This document shows, piece by piece, positions 23,101 to 35,639 of a stretch of DNA of 64,000 nt. How positions within the stretch are numbered: the first letter of the stretch is position 1; each line of letters opens with the position of its first letter. The position numbers were made by a program, and so were the translations under genes. Below the pieces are notes generated by a model. It searched no databases, was not told where the DNA came from, and saw only the letters and a program-made list of their open reading frames with translations. Origin of the DNA: Humulus lupulus (lineage: Eukaryota > Streptophyta > Magnoliopsida > Rosales > Cannabaceae); contig NC_084795.1 of assembly GCF_963169125.1 (NCBI RefSeq), positions 134,023,701 to 134,087,700 on the forward strand, given 5' to 3'.

Positions 23101-24851
23101 CTACTAGTGCAAGGAGCTTTATAATCCTACCAATTTTCTTGTTTTATGTAAAGTGTATGAATTTACTTCACCCACAAGTTATCTTTCTTGTTGGCAATGG
23201 CCCAAACATATTTCCCCATGGCACACTTATTCCATAAGCCAACATCTTTGATAAATATCTTTGGAAGTTTTGAAAGTAAATATCTTTGATAAACTATAAT
23301 CAAAATTATTGTTGAACCCAAATGTTATAACATGAATTCTCAAATTTTTAAATTTGACTATTAATATATCGATAGTCTCTATCCATATAAATATTAAAAT
23401 TATGTGAAATTATTTTCATTTTAACATTAAATTAACTTCAAAGTATTTTTTATTTGTAACGTTACACACATCAATCAAATTATTGAATGATATTCTTCTT
23501 AAAAAAAAATGAATGATATTTAAAATTAATTAAAATTTAAAGTAAAAATAAAATAATGTATTTAAAAGTATTTACTCATCCACTTTTTTAATGAGATATT
23601 TTAATTTTGAGTATAACTTAAAGAGTACTAAAATGAGGTAGTATAGGGTTATTGATGTAATCCAATATTGGATCTCCTATATTTTAATTTAATAAGTAAT
23701 ATAAACTATTGTTAATAAATTATAAGATATAATTTTATTGATGAATAATAAGTATCACTAGTTGTTTTATCTGATTTTTATTATCTCTTTATCAGTAAAA
23801 GCATGTAACATGTGTATTTTTTACAATGTTTACAACCCTAATAATTTTTTTACCCAATAGGTTATAGCTTATTTTATATATTATAAATATAAAATAGTAT
23901 AGATTTCTCCTATATAAACTATCGTTGACACGTAGAAACTTGCAGGAGGGTTACATGGTGGCAGCCAAGCGAGATGTGAAAGCCGTGAAAAGCGAAAAGC
24001 TCCCCAAACCGGTCATCTTCCATGACGGCCGACTTGCTTGCAAGCCAACGCCACTTGTGGCTCTCTTGATAGTCCTATGGATCCCTATAGGCTTTCTCCT
24101 AGCCTGCTTGCGAATCACTGCTGGTTCCCTCCTCCCCATGCACCTTGTCTACTATGCTTTTTGGGCCCTCGGCGTCCGCGTCACGGTGAAGGGCACTCCT
24201 CCTCCGCCAGTTAACAAATCCTCCAGCAGCGGGGAATCTGGCGTCCTCTTCATCTGCTCACACAGAACCCTCTTGGACCCAATATTCCTCTCCACAGCCT
24301 TGGGCAGGCCAATCCCCGCTGTGGTATACTCCGTCTCACGGCTGTCGGAGATCATCTCACCCATCAAAACCATCCGTCTAACCCGAGACCGAATTACAGA
24401 CGCTTCAATGATCAAGAAACTCCTCCAAAAAGGCGACTTGACACTTTGCCCAGAGGGAACTACATGTCGTGAGCCATTCCTTCTCAGATTCTCAGCGCTT
24501 TTTGCCGAGTTGACCGACCAGCTTGTTCCGGTGGCAATGGTGAACCGGATGAGCATGTTTCATGGGACCACAGCTCGGGGATGGAAAGGTATGGACCCAT
24601 TTTACTTCTTCATGAACCCGAGCCCGGCTTATGAAGTGACCTTCTTAAATAAGTTGCCACAAGAGTTGACTTGTAGCTCAGGAAAGTCAAGTCATGAGGT
24701 AGCCAATTACATACAGAGAGTCATTGCTTCTACTCTTTCTTATGAGTGCACTAGTTTTACTCGAAGGGACAAGTACAGAGCTCTTGCAGGAAATGATGGA
24801 ACTGTGACTGATAATCCTTTGCTCCAACCCACCAAAGTTATGGGCTGCTAA
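20194..24851 (+). CDS. Glycerol-3-phosphate 2-O-acyltransferase (land-plant GPAT4-8-type, cutin/suberin class)
   Basis: Exon 1 is 20194-20829 and exon 2 is 23946-24851. The phase-0 intron has GT at 20830 and AG at 23944-23945, giving about 513 residues, typical for the family. The N-terminal half is a HAD-like phosphatase domain with motif I DMDGT (Asp31, Asp33) and GDRLTD near its end, both keeping the catalytic aspartates. The C-terminal half is a PlsC acyltransferase with [23 protein letters not shown] and VPVAM blocks. Hydrophobic segments (residues about 45-85, and early in exon 2) suggest ER membrane anchoring. Known family role: acyl transfer to sn-2 of glycerol-3-phosphate for extracellular lipid polyesters. 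Intact phosphatase residues predict 2-monoacylglycerol as product, as in GPAT4/6/8, while the C-terminal wording ([11 protein letters not shown]) is nearer GPAT5. I cannot assign the paralogue. No lesions are visible. Confidence 0.92.
22354..23259 (-). mobile_element. 5'-truncated LINE in the GPAT intron, 12-bp TSD
   Basis: On the minus strand, 22997-22455 encodes a reverse-transcriptase zinc-binding region (zf-[41 protein letters not shown]). Upstream at 23235-23000 are broken ORF2 pieces ([16 protein letters not shown]). The 3' end is a poly(A) run (T-run at 22351-22361). TTTGGAAGTTTT flanks both ends (22342-22353 and 23260-23271), the target-site duplication of a LINE. It is spliced out with the intron and is antisense to the gene. 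Confidence 0.88.
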
Positions 24852-25318
24852 TATTAATGCTTTTGTTTACTTTTAAATTATCAGTGGTCTTATATATTTA
24901 TAAAATACACAAAAACGTTACTTATGGCAAGCCAAAGTATGTGGCTGAAACAGTTGCATCTATATTGCCGTTGTTAATTTAAAGGCAATAAGTACAAAAC
25001 AATTCATGGGAAGGAATGGAAATCTATACTACTTATTGTGTGGCTACTTTCGCATTTGGAACAACTAATAATCAATTTCATTTTTGTTGTCATGAGATTG
25101 CTTTAAATTTTTCGATAGACAGCTTATATATGTAGTGGAAATATTAATTAATTTACTATTGTGCATGATTTTAGCATGCCCAAAATGGTGTGTCGTATAG
25201 CACAAGAAAGACAAGCAAGGAACAGTTAGAAAAGTTAGAAAAGAGGAGATTGCATGCTTGAAGAATGTAAATCATATGAATGAATAATATCCAAAAAAAA
25301 GAAACTTGGTTGATTTTA
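24852..25318 (+). other. GPAT 3' UTR and spacer
   Basis: AT-rich sequence between the GPAT stop codon and the CACTA terminus at 25319. No classical AATAAA was seen close to the stop; weaker AT-rich signals occur near 24895-24905. No ORF or repeat was recognised. Confidence 0.5.
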
Positions 25319-25394
25319 CACTGTAAGAATAAAGCCCATTAGCGAAGTAATAAGAAATATTAAGAAACGAGTATTTAAAAAAATATTAAGAAAT

Positions 25395-25640
25395 ATATTA
25401 GCGGCGGACTGTCCCACTAGTAGCAACGGAGACTCCGCTGCTAATATTCCAAAATAAATGCCCGGGAACAGTTTTTTCAAATTTATTAGCGGCGGATAAT
25501 CACCTATATTAGAGGCGGACTATCCGCCGCTAATAGTATCAGCGGTGGGTAATCACCTTTTATTAGAGGCGGGCTACCCGCCGCTAGTAATATTAATGGC
25601 CGCAGGAGAAACTAATAGTGGCGGGTCCCGCCGCTAATGC
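25395..25640. repeat. 5' subterminal repeats of CACTA element 1
   Basis: At least seven copies of TTAGCGGCGG-like words and their complements lie in about 250 bp, some forming palindromes such as GGCGGACTATCCGCCGCTAA. The mirror cluster is at 34965-35140. In EnSpm such words bind the TNPA protein. That role is inferred here. Confidence 0.8.
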
Positions 25641-25763
25641 TTATGAATACACATCAAATTGGCACCCCCTCTTCGCGTCTGTTCTCCTTTCTTCTTCTCC
25701 GATTTCTTCGTCTTCTCTGAATGCCATTCGCACCATTCCCTTCCCTTTGGTACACAGAGAAGC

Positions 25764-26142
25764 AGCAAGTGCAAGTATCCAAATTTTATTATAGTTATTT
25801 AATTTTGTTTTTTTTCTTTAATTTTCTGTGTTATATGTAACCAATTTTTTTTCTTTTGGTCTAGAACCCGTCGAACCAGTCTCTCTCTCTTTGGTCGTTT
25901 CCATCATTTGGCCACACACGGCTGTGCCAGCCACAAACAGGTACCACCTCTTCGCAAGTGTAAGTATCAAAAACTTATTGTAGTTATTTCATTTTGTTTT
26001 TTTTTTCTTTAATTTTCTGTGTTATAAGTAATCAATTTTTTTTCTTTTGGTCTAGAACTTCGTCGAACCACTCTCTCCACCACTCTCTCTCTTTGGTCGC
26101 TATACACGGCTGTGCCAGCCACAAACAGGTACTGCTATATTT
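25764..26142 (+). repeat. Tandem duplication of about 190 bp in the transposon leader
   Basis: The first copy starts GCAAGTGCAAGTATC at 25764 and the second GCAAGTGTAAGTATC at 25954. Both contain the TTTTGGTCTAGAAC and GTGCCAGCCACAAACAGGTA words. Each copy has an intron-like core with a GTAAGT-like start and a T-rich run ending in TCTAG, so the leader may be a duplicated exon/intron unit. Confidence 0.75.
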
Positions 26143-26429
26143 GTTTAAATTTGGTTTTAGTTATAACGTACACAATCAACTTCAATATGGAATTAGTTTA
26201 TGTTGTTATATCATATATGCTTGCCAATTTTTTATGGTCACAAACAGGTACTGCTATATGAGCTGCTACTGCTATCTTTTTATTTATTTATATATGTTGT
26301 TAACTTTTTATATCATATATGTTCGCCATTATTTTTATATCATATATGCAGCCCATTTTTCCATTTCAGTATTTTATTGTTTATATATGGCAATGACTCT
26401 TTTAATTATGAATAAACAAAAAGTGTATT

Positions 26430-28830
26430 TTTAATTATTTTTAATTAGTTTAATTAATTAAATAATAAAAGTATGATATAATATAATCTAATTAAATAAT
26501 TTAATTTAATTTGTTTGTTGAATAATATTATCTAATTGTTACACCCAGATTTCGAGCTCTGAGAATTGTGATCTCGAAAGCTGGATTCGTCAGGTGTAAG
26601 CTCACAATATTTAGAATATGTATTTGCAGCCTAGGCACCGAGTCTTCACAATGGTGGAAACCTCGAAGATAGGTAACCTCGAAGTTCTCATAAGCTCGAA
26701 AGAATGACATCGGAAGGCGTCCGTTTTCGGGGGTGACCTCGGATCAATTGGCCCGAGCTTGGGCATAAGTGTGAGCTCGGGGAAAGGCAGCCTCGGTGAT
26801 ATTCACCCTTTCCGAGTTGATCTTGAGAAAACAAGGCAACTCATTCTTCATTCAGAGACTTAGACAAGCATGATGCCCGTCGCTGATCTCGAGACGCTTA
26901 ATAGATCACTTGAAGGGACCCAGTCCATGCATTCAAGAAGTATTGTTGTTGTAACTTCCCTATAATAAAGGGATATTTATTAGTCGGTTACACGCCCCCT
27001 GGTCTTCAGGGGACGTTTCCTTGTATATAGGAGTTACAGGCGTTAAAGCCATTAAGTTTATTAACGTAAAAGGGAACTTCCCAGAAACGTGTGGGAAAGT
27101 ATCCTAAGACTTCCTCTATAAATAGAGAAGTCCTGTACCAGTGAAAAGGACGAAAATTTTGCAATATGGAGAGAAAACTCTGGAGAATTCATTCTTGAAG
27201 AGTTTCCAGAAATTATCTTAGGTTCTAATAACAAAGAATCGTGGACTAGGCAGAGTTAACTGCTGAACCACGTAAAAAATCCTGTTTGTGTTATTATATT
27301 TTTCTGGCCATAACTAATTATTGCTTACATGCTCTATATTCACTGTTGACGAAAAACGGCGTCAACACTAATATTAATTAGATATATATAAAAATTGATA
27401 ATTATATTTAATAAAATTTTAAAAAATTATGAATAAAGAATAATTTATTTTTATTAATTTAATTAATTAAATAATAAAAGTTTGATATAAAATTATCTAA
27501 CTAAATAATTTAATTTAATTTTTTTATTGAATAACATTATCTAATATTAAATAGTTATAAATTTCATGAATATAGAAATTAATAATTATATTTAATAAAA
27601 GTTTAAAAAATTAAGAATAAATAATAATTTATTTTTGATTAATTTTTAATAATTTAATTAATTAAATAATAAAAGTTTGATATAAAATTATCTAACTAAA
27701 TAATTTAATTTAATTTTTTTATTGAATAACATTATCTAATATTAATTACATGAATATAGAAATTGATAATTATATTTAATAAAATTTTAAAAAATTATGA
27801 ATAAATAATAATTTATTTTTAATTATTTTTTATTAATTTAATTAATTAAATAATAAAAGTTTGATATAATATTATCTAACTAAATAATTTAATTTAATTT
27901 GTTTGTTGAATAACATTATCTAATATTAAATAGTTATAAATTACATGAATATAGAAATTGATAATTATATTTAATAAAAGTTTAAAAAATTAAGAATAAA
28001 TAATAATTTATTTTTTGATTAATTTTTAATAATTTAATTAATTAAATAATAAAAGTTTGATATAATATTATCTAATTAAATGATTTAATTTAATTTGTTG
28101 ATTGGATAACATTATCTAATATTAAATAGTTATAAAATACATGAATATAGAAATTGATAATTATATTTAATAAAAGTTTAAAAAATTAAGAATAAATAAT
28201 AATTTATTTTTTGATTATTTTTTATTAATTTAATTAATTAAATAATAAAAGTTTGATATAATATTATCTAAGTAAATAATTTAATTTAATTTGTTTATTG
28301 AATAACATTATCTAATATTAATTACATGAATATAGAAATTGATAATTATATTTAATAAAATTTTAAAAAATTATGAATAAATAATAATTTATTTTTAATT
28401 ATTTTTTATTAATTTAATTAATTAAATAATAAAAGTTTGATATAATATTATCTAACTAAATAATTTAATTTAATTTGTTTGTTGAATAACATTATCTAAT
28501 ATTAAATAGTTATAAATTACATGAATATAGAAATTGATAATTATATTTAATAAAAGTTTAAAAAATTAAGAATAAATAATAATTTATTTTTTGATTAATT
28601 TTTAATAATTTAATTAATTAAATAATAAAAGTTTGATATAATATTATCTAATTAAATAATTTAATTTAATTTGTTTATTGAATAACATTATCTAATATTA
28701 AATAGTTATAAATTACATGAATATAAAAATTGATAATTATATTTAATAAAAGTTTAAAAAATTAAGAATAAATAATTATATAAATAATAATTTATTTTTT
28801 GATTAATTTTTAATAATTTAATTAATTAAA
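26430..28830. repeat. AT-rich tandem array, units about 184 and 196 bp
   Basis: The word AAAGTTTGATATAA(A/T) recurs with its TTTGA at 27481, 27676, 27860, 28056, 28252, 28436 and 28632. Spacings are 195, 184, 196, 196, 184 and 196. The 184-bp units lack an AAATAGTTATAA-like segment. The 184-196-196 order repeats with a shift of 576 bp. A first unit at about 26430 is split by the solo LTR 26537-27367. No coding potential. Confidence 0.9.
26537..27367 (+). mobile_element. Solo LTR related to Tat/Retand, TSD CTAAT
   Basis: It runs from TGTTACACCC to GGCGTCAACA (831 bp), with CTAAT on both sides (26532-26536 and 27368-27372). A TATA box, TATAAATA, lies at about 27117. Downstream, GTGGACTAGG and CTGAACCACGTAAAAA match the same positions in the Retand LTR (39441-39476), which indicates the lineage. 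No coding content. Confidence 0.92.
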
Positions 28831-28965
28831 TAGCATTATCTAATAAAACATCATAAAATAGCATAAGATATTATAATATTGCATAAGATTTCAAAAATGA
28901 TAACAAATCTCCTCTGTTATCCACTTCTATTCACATTACTAAAACTCACTCTTATAACACTTTAG

Positions 28966-31900
28966 ATGGCGATTGACAAGACTTGGACAACATTGAGAAA
29001 TCGTGGTTGTCAAGAATATTGGAATGGTCTGCAAGCTTTTTTTAGGATGGCGTCGGAACATAAAGATTCTGATGGAAGAATTAGGTGCCCGTGTGTGAGA
29101 TGCAATAATAATAGATTTGAATCTTTAGATGTAGTTCGGGCACACGTATTCGATAGGGGTTTTCATCAAGCTTATGATAAGTGGATTTTTCATGGTGAGG
29201 TGGAAGAAATTGTTGCTGATGAGGTGGTTGATGAGAATGAAGACGATGAGATGATTCACGTTGTGGAAGACTTCCTTTTACCGACAACTGAGGAAGTAGA
29301 AAGGGATCCCGGTGGGGGTCAGTATTATGACGAGTTATTTGAGGAGATTGAAGCGGAGTTGTATCCTGGATGTGATTGGATTTCATCCCTGAACTTTTTA
29401 GCAAAGTTATTGCATCTAAAAGTTAGAGGGAAGATGCCTAACAACATATTTGATGAATTGCTGAAGTTGTTAAAGCTTGCATTTCCTAAGGAAAACAAAA
29501 TCCCCGGATCGTACTACGAGGCAAAAAAGAGATTGAAAAAATTAGGGTTGGGATATGAGTCCATTCATGTGTGTCAGTATGATTGTTGCTTATTTTACAA
29601 TGAGCATGCATCTAAAGAGACATGTCCAGTATGCAGAAGTAGTAGATGGATTACTTCCGAAATGACGAAAGGAAAAAAAGTGCCACACAAGGTGATGCGT
29701 TACTTTCCGTTGACACCTCGGTTGAAAAGATTATACAGTTCAAGGATTGCAGCAAAACACATGATATGGCATCACGCCGGGAAATCAAAAGATCAAGGGG
29801 TGATGTGACACCCGGTGGACGGCTCTGCGTGGAAGGACTTTGATGCCAAGCATCCTGATTTTTCAAGGGATCCCAGAAATGTTCGTCTGGGCTTAGCTGC
29901 TGATGGATTTAATCCATTTGGCAACATGAACCTTGCATACAGCATGTGGCCTGTGGTGTTGGCAAACTATAATCTGCCACCTTGGTTGTGCATGAAAGAC
30001 AATTATTTCATGTTGACCCCCCTTATTCCTGGGCCAAAATCACCCAGTAAGGACATGGATGTATTTCTGAGACCATTGGTGGATGAGTTGAAGGATCTGT
30101 GGGTTAACGGAGTTGATACAAGAGATAGTACGACCAACAGGATGTTCAAGATGCGGGCAGCCCTTTTGTGGTCAGTGAACGATTTTCCAGCTCGCAGTAG
30201 TTTGTCTGGATGGAGTGTTCAGGGATACAAAGCTTGTCCTACGTGTAATGAGGACACAACTTCCATCCGAGTGATCGGTAAGACATCTTACGTTGGTCAC
30301 AGAAGATTCTTGCCAAGTACTCATCGAATGAGAAGAGACAAAGAGTTTGATGGAGAAGTGTAGAGAAGACGTCCTCCGAGACGGTTTACTTGTGAGGATA
30401 TACTAGAACAAGTTAATGCTCTTGCAGTGCAAGTTCGAGGAAACACATGTCCAGTTTGGGGGTCTGAAACGTAAAAGAGGAGTAGATGAAGGTAATTGGA
30501 GGAAAAAAAGTATTTTTTACGAGCTTGAGTATTGGTGTACAAACAAATTAAAACACAATATAGATGTCATGCATGTTGAGAAGAATGCGTGTGATAGTCT
30601 CCTTGGCACCATCTTAGACAATGATAAATCTAAGGACACCACTAATGCCATACATGATTTGAAAAAGATGGGTGTGAGAGAATCATTGTGGATTTATGAA
30701 GATGAGAATGGGAAGCTGATGAAGCCGCACGCTCCTTATGTGTTAACTCTAGCGCAGAGGCAACAGTTTTGTCAGTTTATAAAAGGAGTTAGATTTCTAG
30801 ATGGATTTTGTTCAAATTTGAAGAAGAAAGTGTCCGAGAATGATACAAATATTCTTGGGTTGAAGTCACATGATTGTCATGTGATAATGCAACGATTACT
30901 TTCTCTCGGTGTTCGCAAGTTTCTTCCAAAATCTATATCGACCACTATTGCATAATTGTGCAATTTCTTCAGGAAAATATGTTCGAGGATTTTAAATGTT
31001 AAAGATATGGAGGAATCACAAAATGATCTTATTCAGATATTGTGCAAGATGGAGTTGATTTTTCCTCCAGATTTTTTTGACATAATGATTCATTTGGTAT
31101 TACATTTGCCAGAAGAAGCAATATTGGGTGGCCCGGTATTTATGAGGTGGATGTATCCTTTTGAAAGGTACATGAAAAAATTAAAGAATTATGTGGGAAA
31201 TAAAGCTCGCCCTGAAGGGTCGATCGCCGAAGGCTATGTTGCAGATGAGGCTTTGACCTTTTGTTCAATGTATTTCAAAGACATTGAAACAAGATTTAAC
31301 CGTCTTGATCGAAATGAAGATGCAACTTATATCCCACGAAATCTTACAGTTTTCCAATCTCAATGTCGTCCACTCACAAAGGGAACTTTGAAGACTCTCG
31401 ATCATAATACTCGTGAAATAGCTGAGTGATTCATACTTGAGAATTCTCCTGAAATTGAGCCTACAAGTTTATTCTCTTATAAATTAGAACATGTGTGGTT
31501 ATTATCAGTTTTTTGTTATCATGAATCGTAACACTATTCTAATTAACAGCGAACACCTACAAGAGATTAAACAAAAATACCCAGATGGTGATCATGATCG
31601 TTTGCATAGGAAAAATTTTCGTTCGTGATTTCATAAAAAGGTAGCTTTGAACTTTGAACAGTGATTTTATTAATGATATATTTTGTGAATCTAATATCAT
31701 TTTATGTATTTAGATATATGACTTGCACAAGCTTGGGTCTTTGGAAAATGGTGATGAACTGTTAGCTTTAGCATCTGGGTCAGATCATTTGTCAACCTTT
31801 TACCAAGGTTGTATAGTCAATGGTGTTCGATTTATTGCAGACGATCGAGACAAAAAGCGTACCACACAGAATAGTGGAGTGTCTGTTGCTGGAACATAAG

Positions 31901-32457
31901 GTTTTAATTATTACGGTATGCTTGAAGAAGTAGTGATACTTTCTTTCACTGGTGCATATTCAGTGGCATTATTTTGGTGCAAATGGTTTAATACAAATCC
32001 AAGAATGAAGAAAGCAGTCATTGAAAATAATATCACCAGTATAAACGTCAATGGTGAATGATACAAAGATGAGCCGTACATACTTGCTACTTAAGCTAAG
32101 CAAGTTTTCTATCTTGATGATTTACTTAGAGGTCGTGATTGGAAAGTTGTAGAAGATGTGAATCATCGACAGATTTGGGACATTAAGGACAATTCTGATG
32201 AGGTTAATGATGTTATTGATATTGTACATGAAAAAAGTTCATCAAATTTTGTGTTGACTGTGGACCTCGGAGAGTTGATTATGCAATCTGATCAACCTAC
32301 TGCATATGTTGGAGCTGTTGAAGAGGGTGACGACGAAGCTGATATGTCAGAACATGAGGACGTTGCAGATGTAGAAGATGAATTGTTTGTTGAGCTTTGT
32401 GAAGATGAAAATGTGTCTCCGATTACTGATGGAAATGATAGTGATTACTCTGTTTAG
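28966..32457 (+). pseudogene. TNP2-like CACTA transposase
   Basis: The ATG at 28966 opens a transposase-associated domain (CPCVRCNNNRF) leading into the tnp2 catalytic region (RNVRLGLAADGFNPFGNM, then YKACPTCNEDT and NIDVMHVEKNACDSLLGTI). DUF4218-like sequence follows (about 30956-31429; MRWMYPFERYMKKLK) and DUF4216-like sequence (about 31715-32060; VNGVRFIADDRD, YYGMLEEVVILSF). It ends in an acidic tail at 32457. Breaks: TGA at 29806-29808 in the conserved GVMxHP segment (probably CGA to TGA), TAG at 30361, a frameshift between 30361 and 30416, TAA at 30953, stops after 31429, and two or three stops in the DUF4216 part. Known role: excision and integration of the element. This copy cannot make a full protein. 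Confidence 0.88.
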
Positions 32458-32682
32458 TTTTTTCTATTTGTGTAACAGAACTATGTATTTAAATATAATG
32501 AAGTTTTTTATTTTGTAATTATAATATAAGATATTTGAGCTTTGTGAAGATGAAAATGTGTCTCCGATTACTGATGGAAATGATAGTGATTACTCTGTTT
32601 AGTTTTTTCTATTTGTGTAACAGAACTATATATTTAAATATAATGAAGTTTTTTTTTTTGTAATTATTATTATTATGAATTC
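32392..32682 (+). repeat. 145-bp tandem duplication across the TNP2 stop codon
   Basis: The segment from GAGCTTTGTGAAGATG at 32392 is repeated from 32537 with a few changes. The duplicated piece covers the last codons (SPITDGNDSDYSV), the TAG and part of the 3' UTR. The downstream copy is not joined to the ORF. Confidence 0.88.
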
Positions 32683-32743
32683 AATGTGATATACTTCTAT
32701 TTTAATGCTAATTACTAACTAATAAATTTTAAATTGAAGTATA

Positions 32744-34733
32744 ATGTCAACTGATATAGCTACTTATCACGGCGGAGATGGTGGGGGTCAAGACCCGCCA
32801 GATCCTTCTAGGGTACCATCATCTTGCGAGTCAGGTTAAATATTGCATATCAAAATTATTCTTAGAAATTATATTGTTAGATAAATATAACATCAATACT
32901 AATACTGATTATTGTTAATAAATTTTAAAGCCTAGCCGACGAGAAGAAAAGGTCGTGGCCTTGCTAGTAATTATGTTCTTGAAGAACGAAGGAAAAAAGC
33001 TGGGAAACCATTGGATCTAGAGCTTGATCTTGTGACCAACAAAGTGGTTGGGCAGGAGGATCAAGATTTTATTCGCATGTTGGGCACTCTAGTTTCCATT
33101 TTGTGTCCGGGGCATTATTTGGATTTTGCTGATGTACCTGAACAGTTTAAGGATCAAGTGCTTGATCGTATGAGGGTAAAAAAAATTACAAATCTTTTAC
33201 TTTTCATTATTTAATTCCATTATTTACAAAGTTATCTAATATTTTTTTTCTTAATGCAATATTACTATAATATAGACGGTCATCCACAACGTGAGTCAGT
33301 TTTGGCAACTGTCAACAAGGAGATGGGGGAAAGATATCGCGAGAGAAAGAACTATAGACATAGACACTTCAAAAAACATTATGCTGGACCAGAAGATTTG
33401 GAGAATGTCCTCTCTAAGCCACCTGACCATTACACTAAAGAGGCTTGGCAGCTTATTTGTGAAATGTTTTTGAGCAAAAGATTTTTGGCTCGTTCCGCTA
33501 AAAATCAAGCAAACAGAAGACAAAGGAAGTATGTAACAACACAAGGCACAAAGTCGTTGGCAGCTAAGCGTCACCAATATGTAAGTGAAGATGTTAATTT
33601 AATTTTATAAAATAACACATTCTGAAACATTTTGTTTACATTTGTATAGGAGAACCCGGATGCGCATGTTGTTGATACTTGGAGGGATGCTCATATGAAA
33701 AAATCGACAAAATCTTTTGTCAATGAGGCAGCTCAACAAGATTATGTAAGTGAATAGTATTGTTTTCTTGTTTCTAATGTTTCTAATTTTTGTTTATAAT
33801 GTTATCTTTATACATGAAAAAATGGCGACAGAGGTTCAGAGGTCATAGCTTGAGAGACAAAGTCAACAACAGAGTGAGGCATCTCTAAATGTATCTGGCG
33901 TTGATTCGTCCCCGGTCGATCAATACGAGATACTAAGTAAAGTACTCGGGGAGAGATCTGACTACCAAAGAGGAGTGGGTTATAGGGCGAAAGGGAAGGC
34001 AAAAAAGACATCCTCTAGCTCTACAGATCAAAGTCAGTCCCAAGAAAATACTACTGCTACGCCTAATGAAGATATGAAAATTATGGCTATGATGATGAAG
34101 GCAATTCGTGAGACGTTTGAGACTGTGGTACTTGAGCATCCCAGTAAACTATACGACCCAATGTTTGACAGTTTTATGCAGAGGTATTTGCCACCACGAT
34201 CCGAAGGTGGTTCGTCTTCTTAGAGTAACACTGCCAATCCTGACCTTCATACACCGCCACAACTGCAGTACCAGCCTCCTTCACAGCAGTAGTATCAGCC
34301 TCCTTCACAGCAGCAGTTCCAGCCTCCTTCACAGTATCCGCCACAGCAGCTGTACCAGCCTCACCCAATGTATCCGCCACATGTGTCGTCGCAACAACCT
34401 CCTTAGTATCAAAACCAATACACTTTTGGACCCTTTTCCTAGTCTCCTCCACTATATTTTAGCTTTACCGATTTTCCAGGAGGATCGATGCAGCCTCCGC
34501 TACCTAATGTTAGATATGGGGAGGTTGGAGGCGGGTTGCAGCCACAGCCTCGAGATCAGTTTGGGGACCTCACGCTCGGACGATCATCACACCCACCTTA
34601 TATTCCTTCACCGCCATAGCTACAGCCATAGCCATAGCCGTCACCCTCACCGCCACAGCCGTCGTCCTCACAGCCAAACCAAAATGTTGAAGATGAGGAC
34701 AATTTCAATATTAATCTTAATGATTTTATTTAG
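32744..34733 (+). pseudogene. TNPA-like CACTA second protein (plant transposase, Ptta/En/Spm family), multi-exon
   Basis: Proposed exons are 32744-32834, 32931-33175, about 33260-33580, 33650-33745, and about 33831 to the TAG at 34731. Most have GT/AG borders. The protein contains ERRKKAGKPLDLELDLVTN, YYYNIDGHPQRESV, KNYRHRHFKKHY and GVGYRAKGKAKKT, a coiled helix, then a Pro/Gln-rich tail. The family binds subterminal repeats in EnSpm. The tail is broken by several TAG codons where CAG (Gln) would be expected (34219-34221 and later), and one occurs near 33850. An exon/intron match with the reverse-strand gene at 59781-59340 supports the model. Confidence 0.72.
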
Positions 34734-35639
34734 TTACAAGTTTATATATTTGGACCGAATTAATACTTTATTTATTTTTAATGACAATAGCGATATTTAC
34801 TAGGTTGATACATATTAAAACTATTTATATTGATTTTAATGTTAGTTATGTTTGAATTAATTAAATGTTTATTTTTGTTAAATTATATTATAAATTATTT
34901 TTAAAAATAATTAAATTTAATAAATATTAATTTATTAATTTATTTTAAAAAATATTATAAAAACAATATTAGCGGCGGACCCCGCGGCTAATAATAATGC
35001 CTTTGACAAAGGTATTAGCGGCGGGCGTGTCAGTCCGCCGCTAATAATCATTATTAGCGACAAATATTTAGGCGCGGCTTATTAGCGGCGGATTTAGACC
35101 TTATTAGCGGCGGAGTCCCCCGCCGCTAATACATGAAATTCTTGTAGTGTTAGGATTTGTTAAATACATAGTGAAATTAATTATGCACCAAAAGATACAC
35201 ACTACAAGAAAATCCATAAAAATCGCCCCTAATAAATTGCACCTAATAGTGTACATTATGGGCGACATGTGGATTGTCCCTAAAATTTGACATGTCACCC
35301 CAAATTTTTCACATGTGATAATTTTTTTTATCGATGTGTCGCTCCGGATATGTTTCAAAGTCGACCATAATACTTGATTATTAGGGGGATGGTGTCGCCC
35401 CTAATATTATTTTATTTATAAAAAATAAAAAATTAATTTTAATAATAAAAAATTAAAAATTAAATTTAATATTAAAAAAATAATAGATTAAATTTAAATT
35501 ATTGAAAACAAATATATTTAAAAAGAAAAATATTATTATAAATATTCAAATTTGTTCATTAAGATAACAAATATTCATATTGTTAATATAATGTAACAGT
35601 TAACTAACAATAATATAAATCTATTATCCTAAATGAGTT

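Larger units (their letters stand above)
25319..35149 (+). mobile_element. CACTA/EnSpm transposon (9.8 kb), TSD TTA, degenerate
   Basis: It starts CACTGTAAGAATAAAG and ends AATTCTTGTAGTG. TTA flanks both sides (25316-25318 and 35150-35152). Subterminal regions (25395-25640 and 34965-35140) carry repeated TTAGCGGCGG / CCGCCGCTAA words in both orientations. It encodes a TNP2-like transposase (28966-32457) and a TNPA-like second protein (32744-34733), both with stops, so it is no longer autonomous. It also holds a solo LTR at 26537-27367 and an AT-rich tandem array at 26430-28830. Confidence 0.93.

Noticed and set aside
24152..24556. Minus-strand 134-codon ORF inside GPAT exon 2
   Set aside because: A shadow of the conserved acyltransferase coding strand, with no independent support.
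25994..26434. 146-codon ORF of Phe/Tyr-rich residues
   Set aside because: T-rich leader and intron-like sequence of the CACTA element, without any homologue or codon bias.
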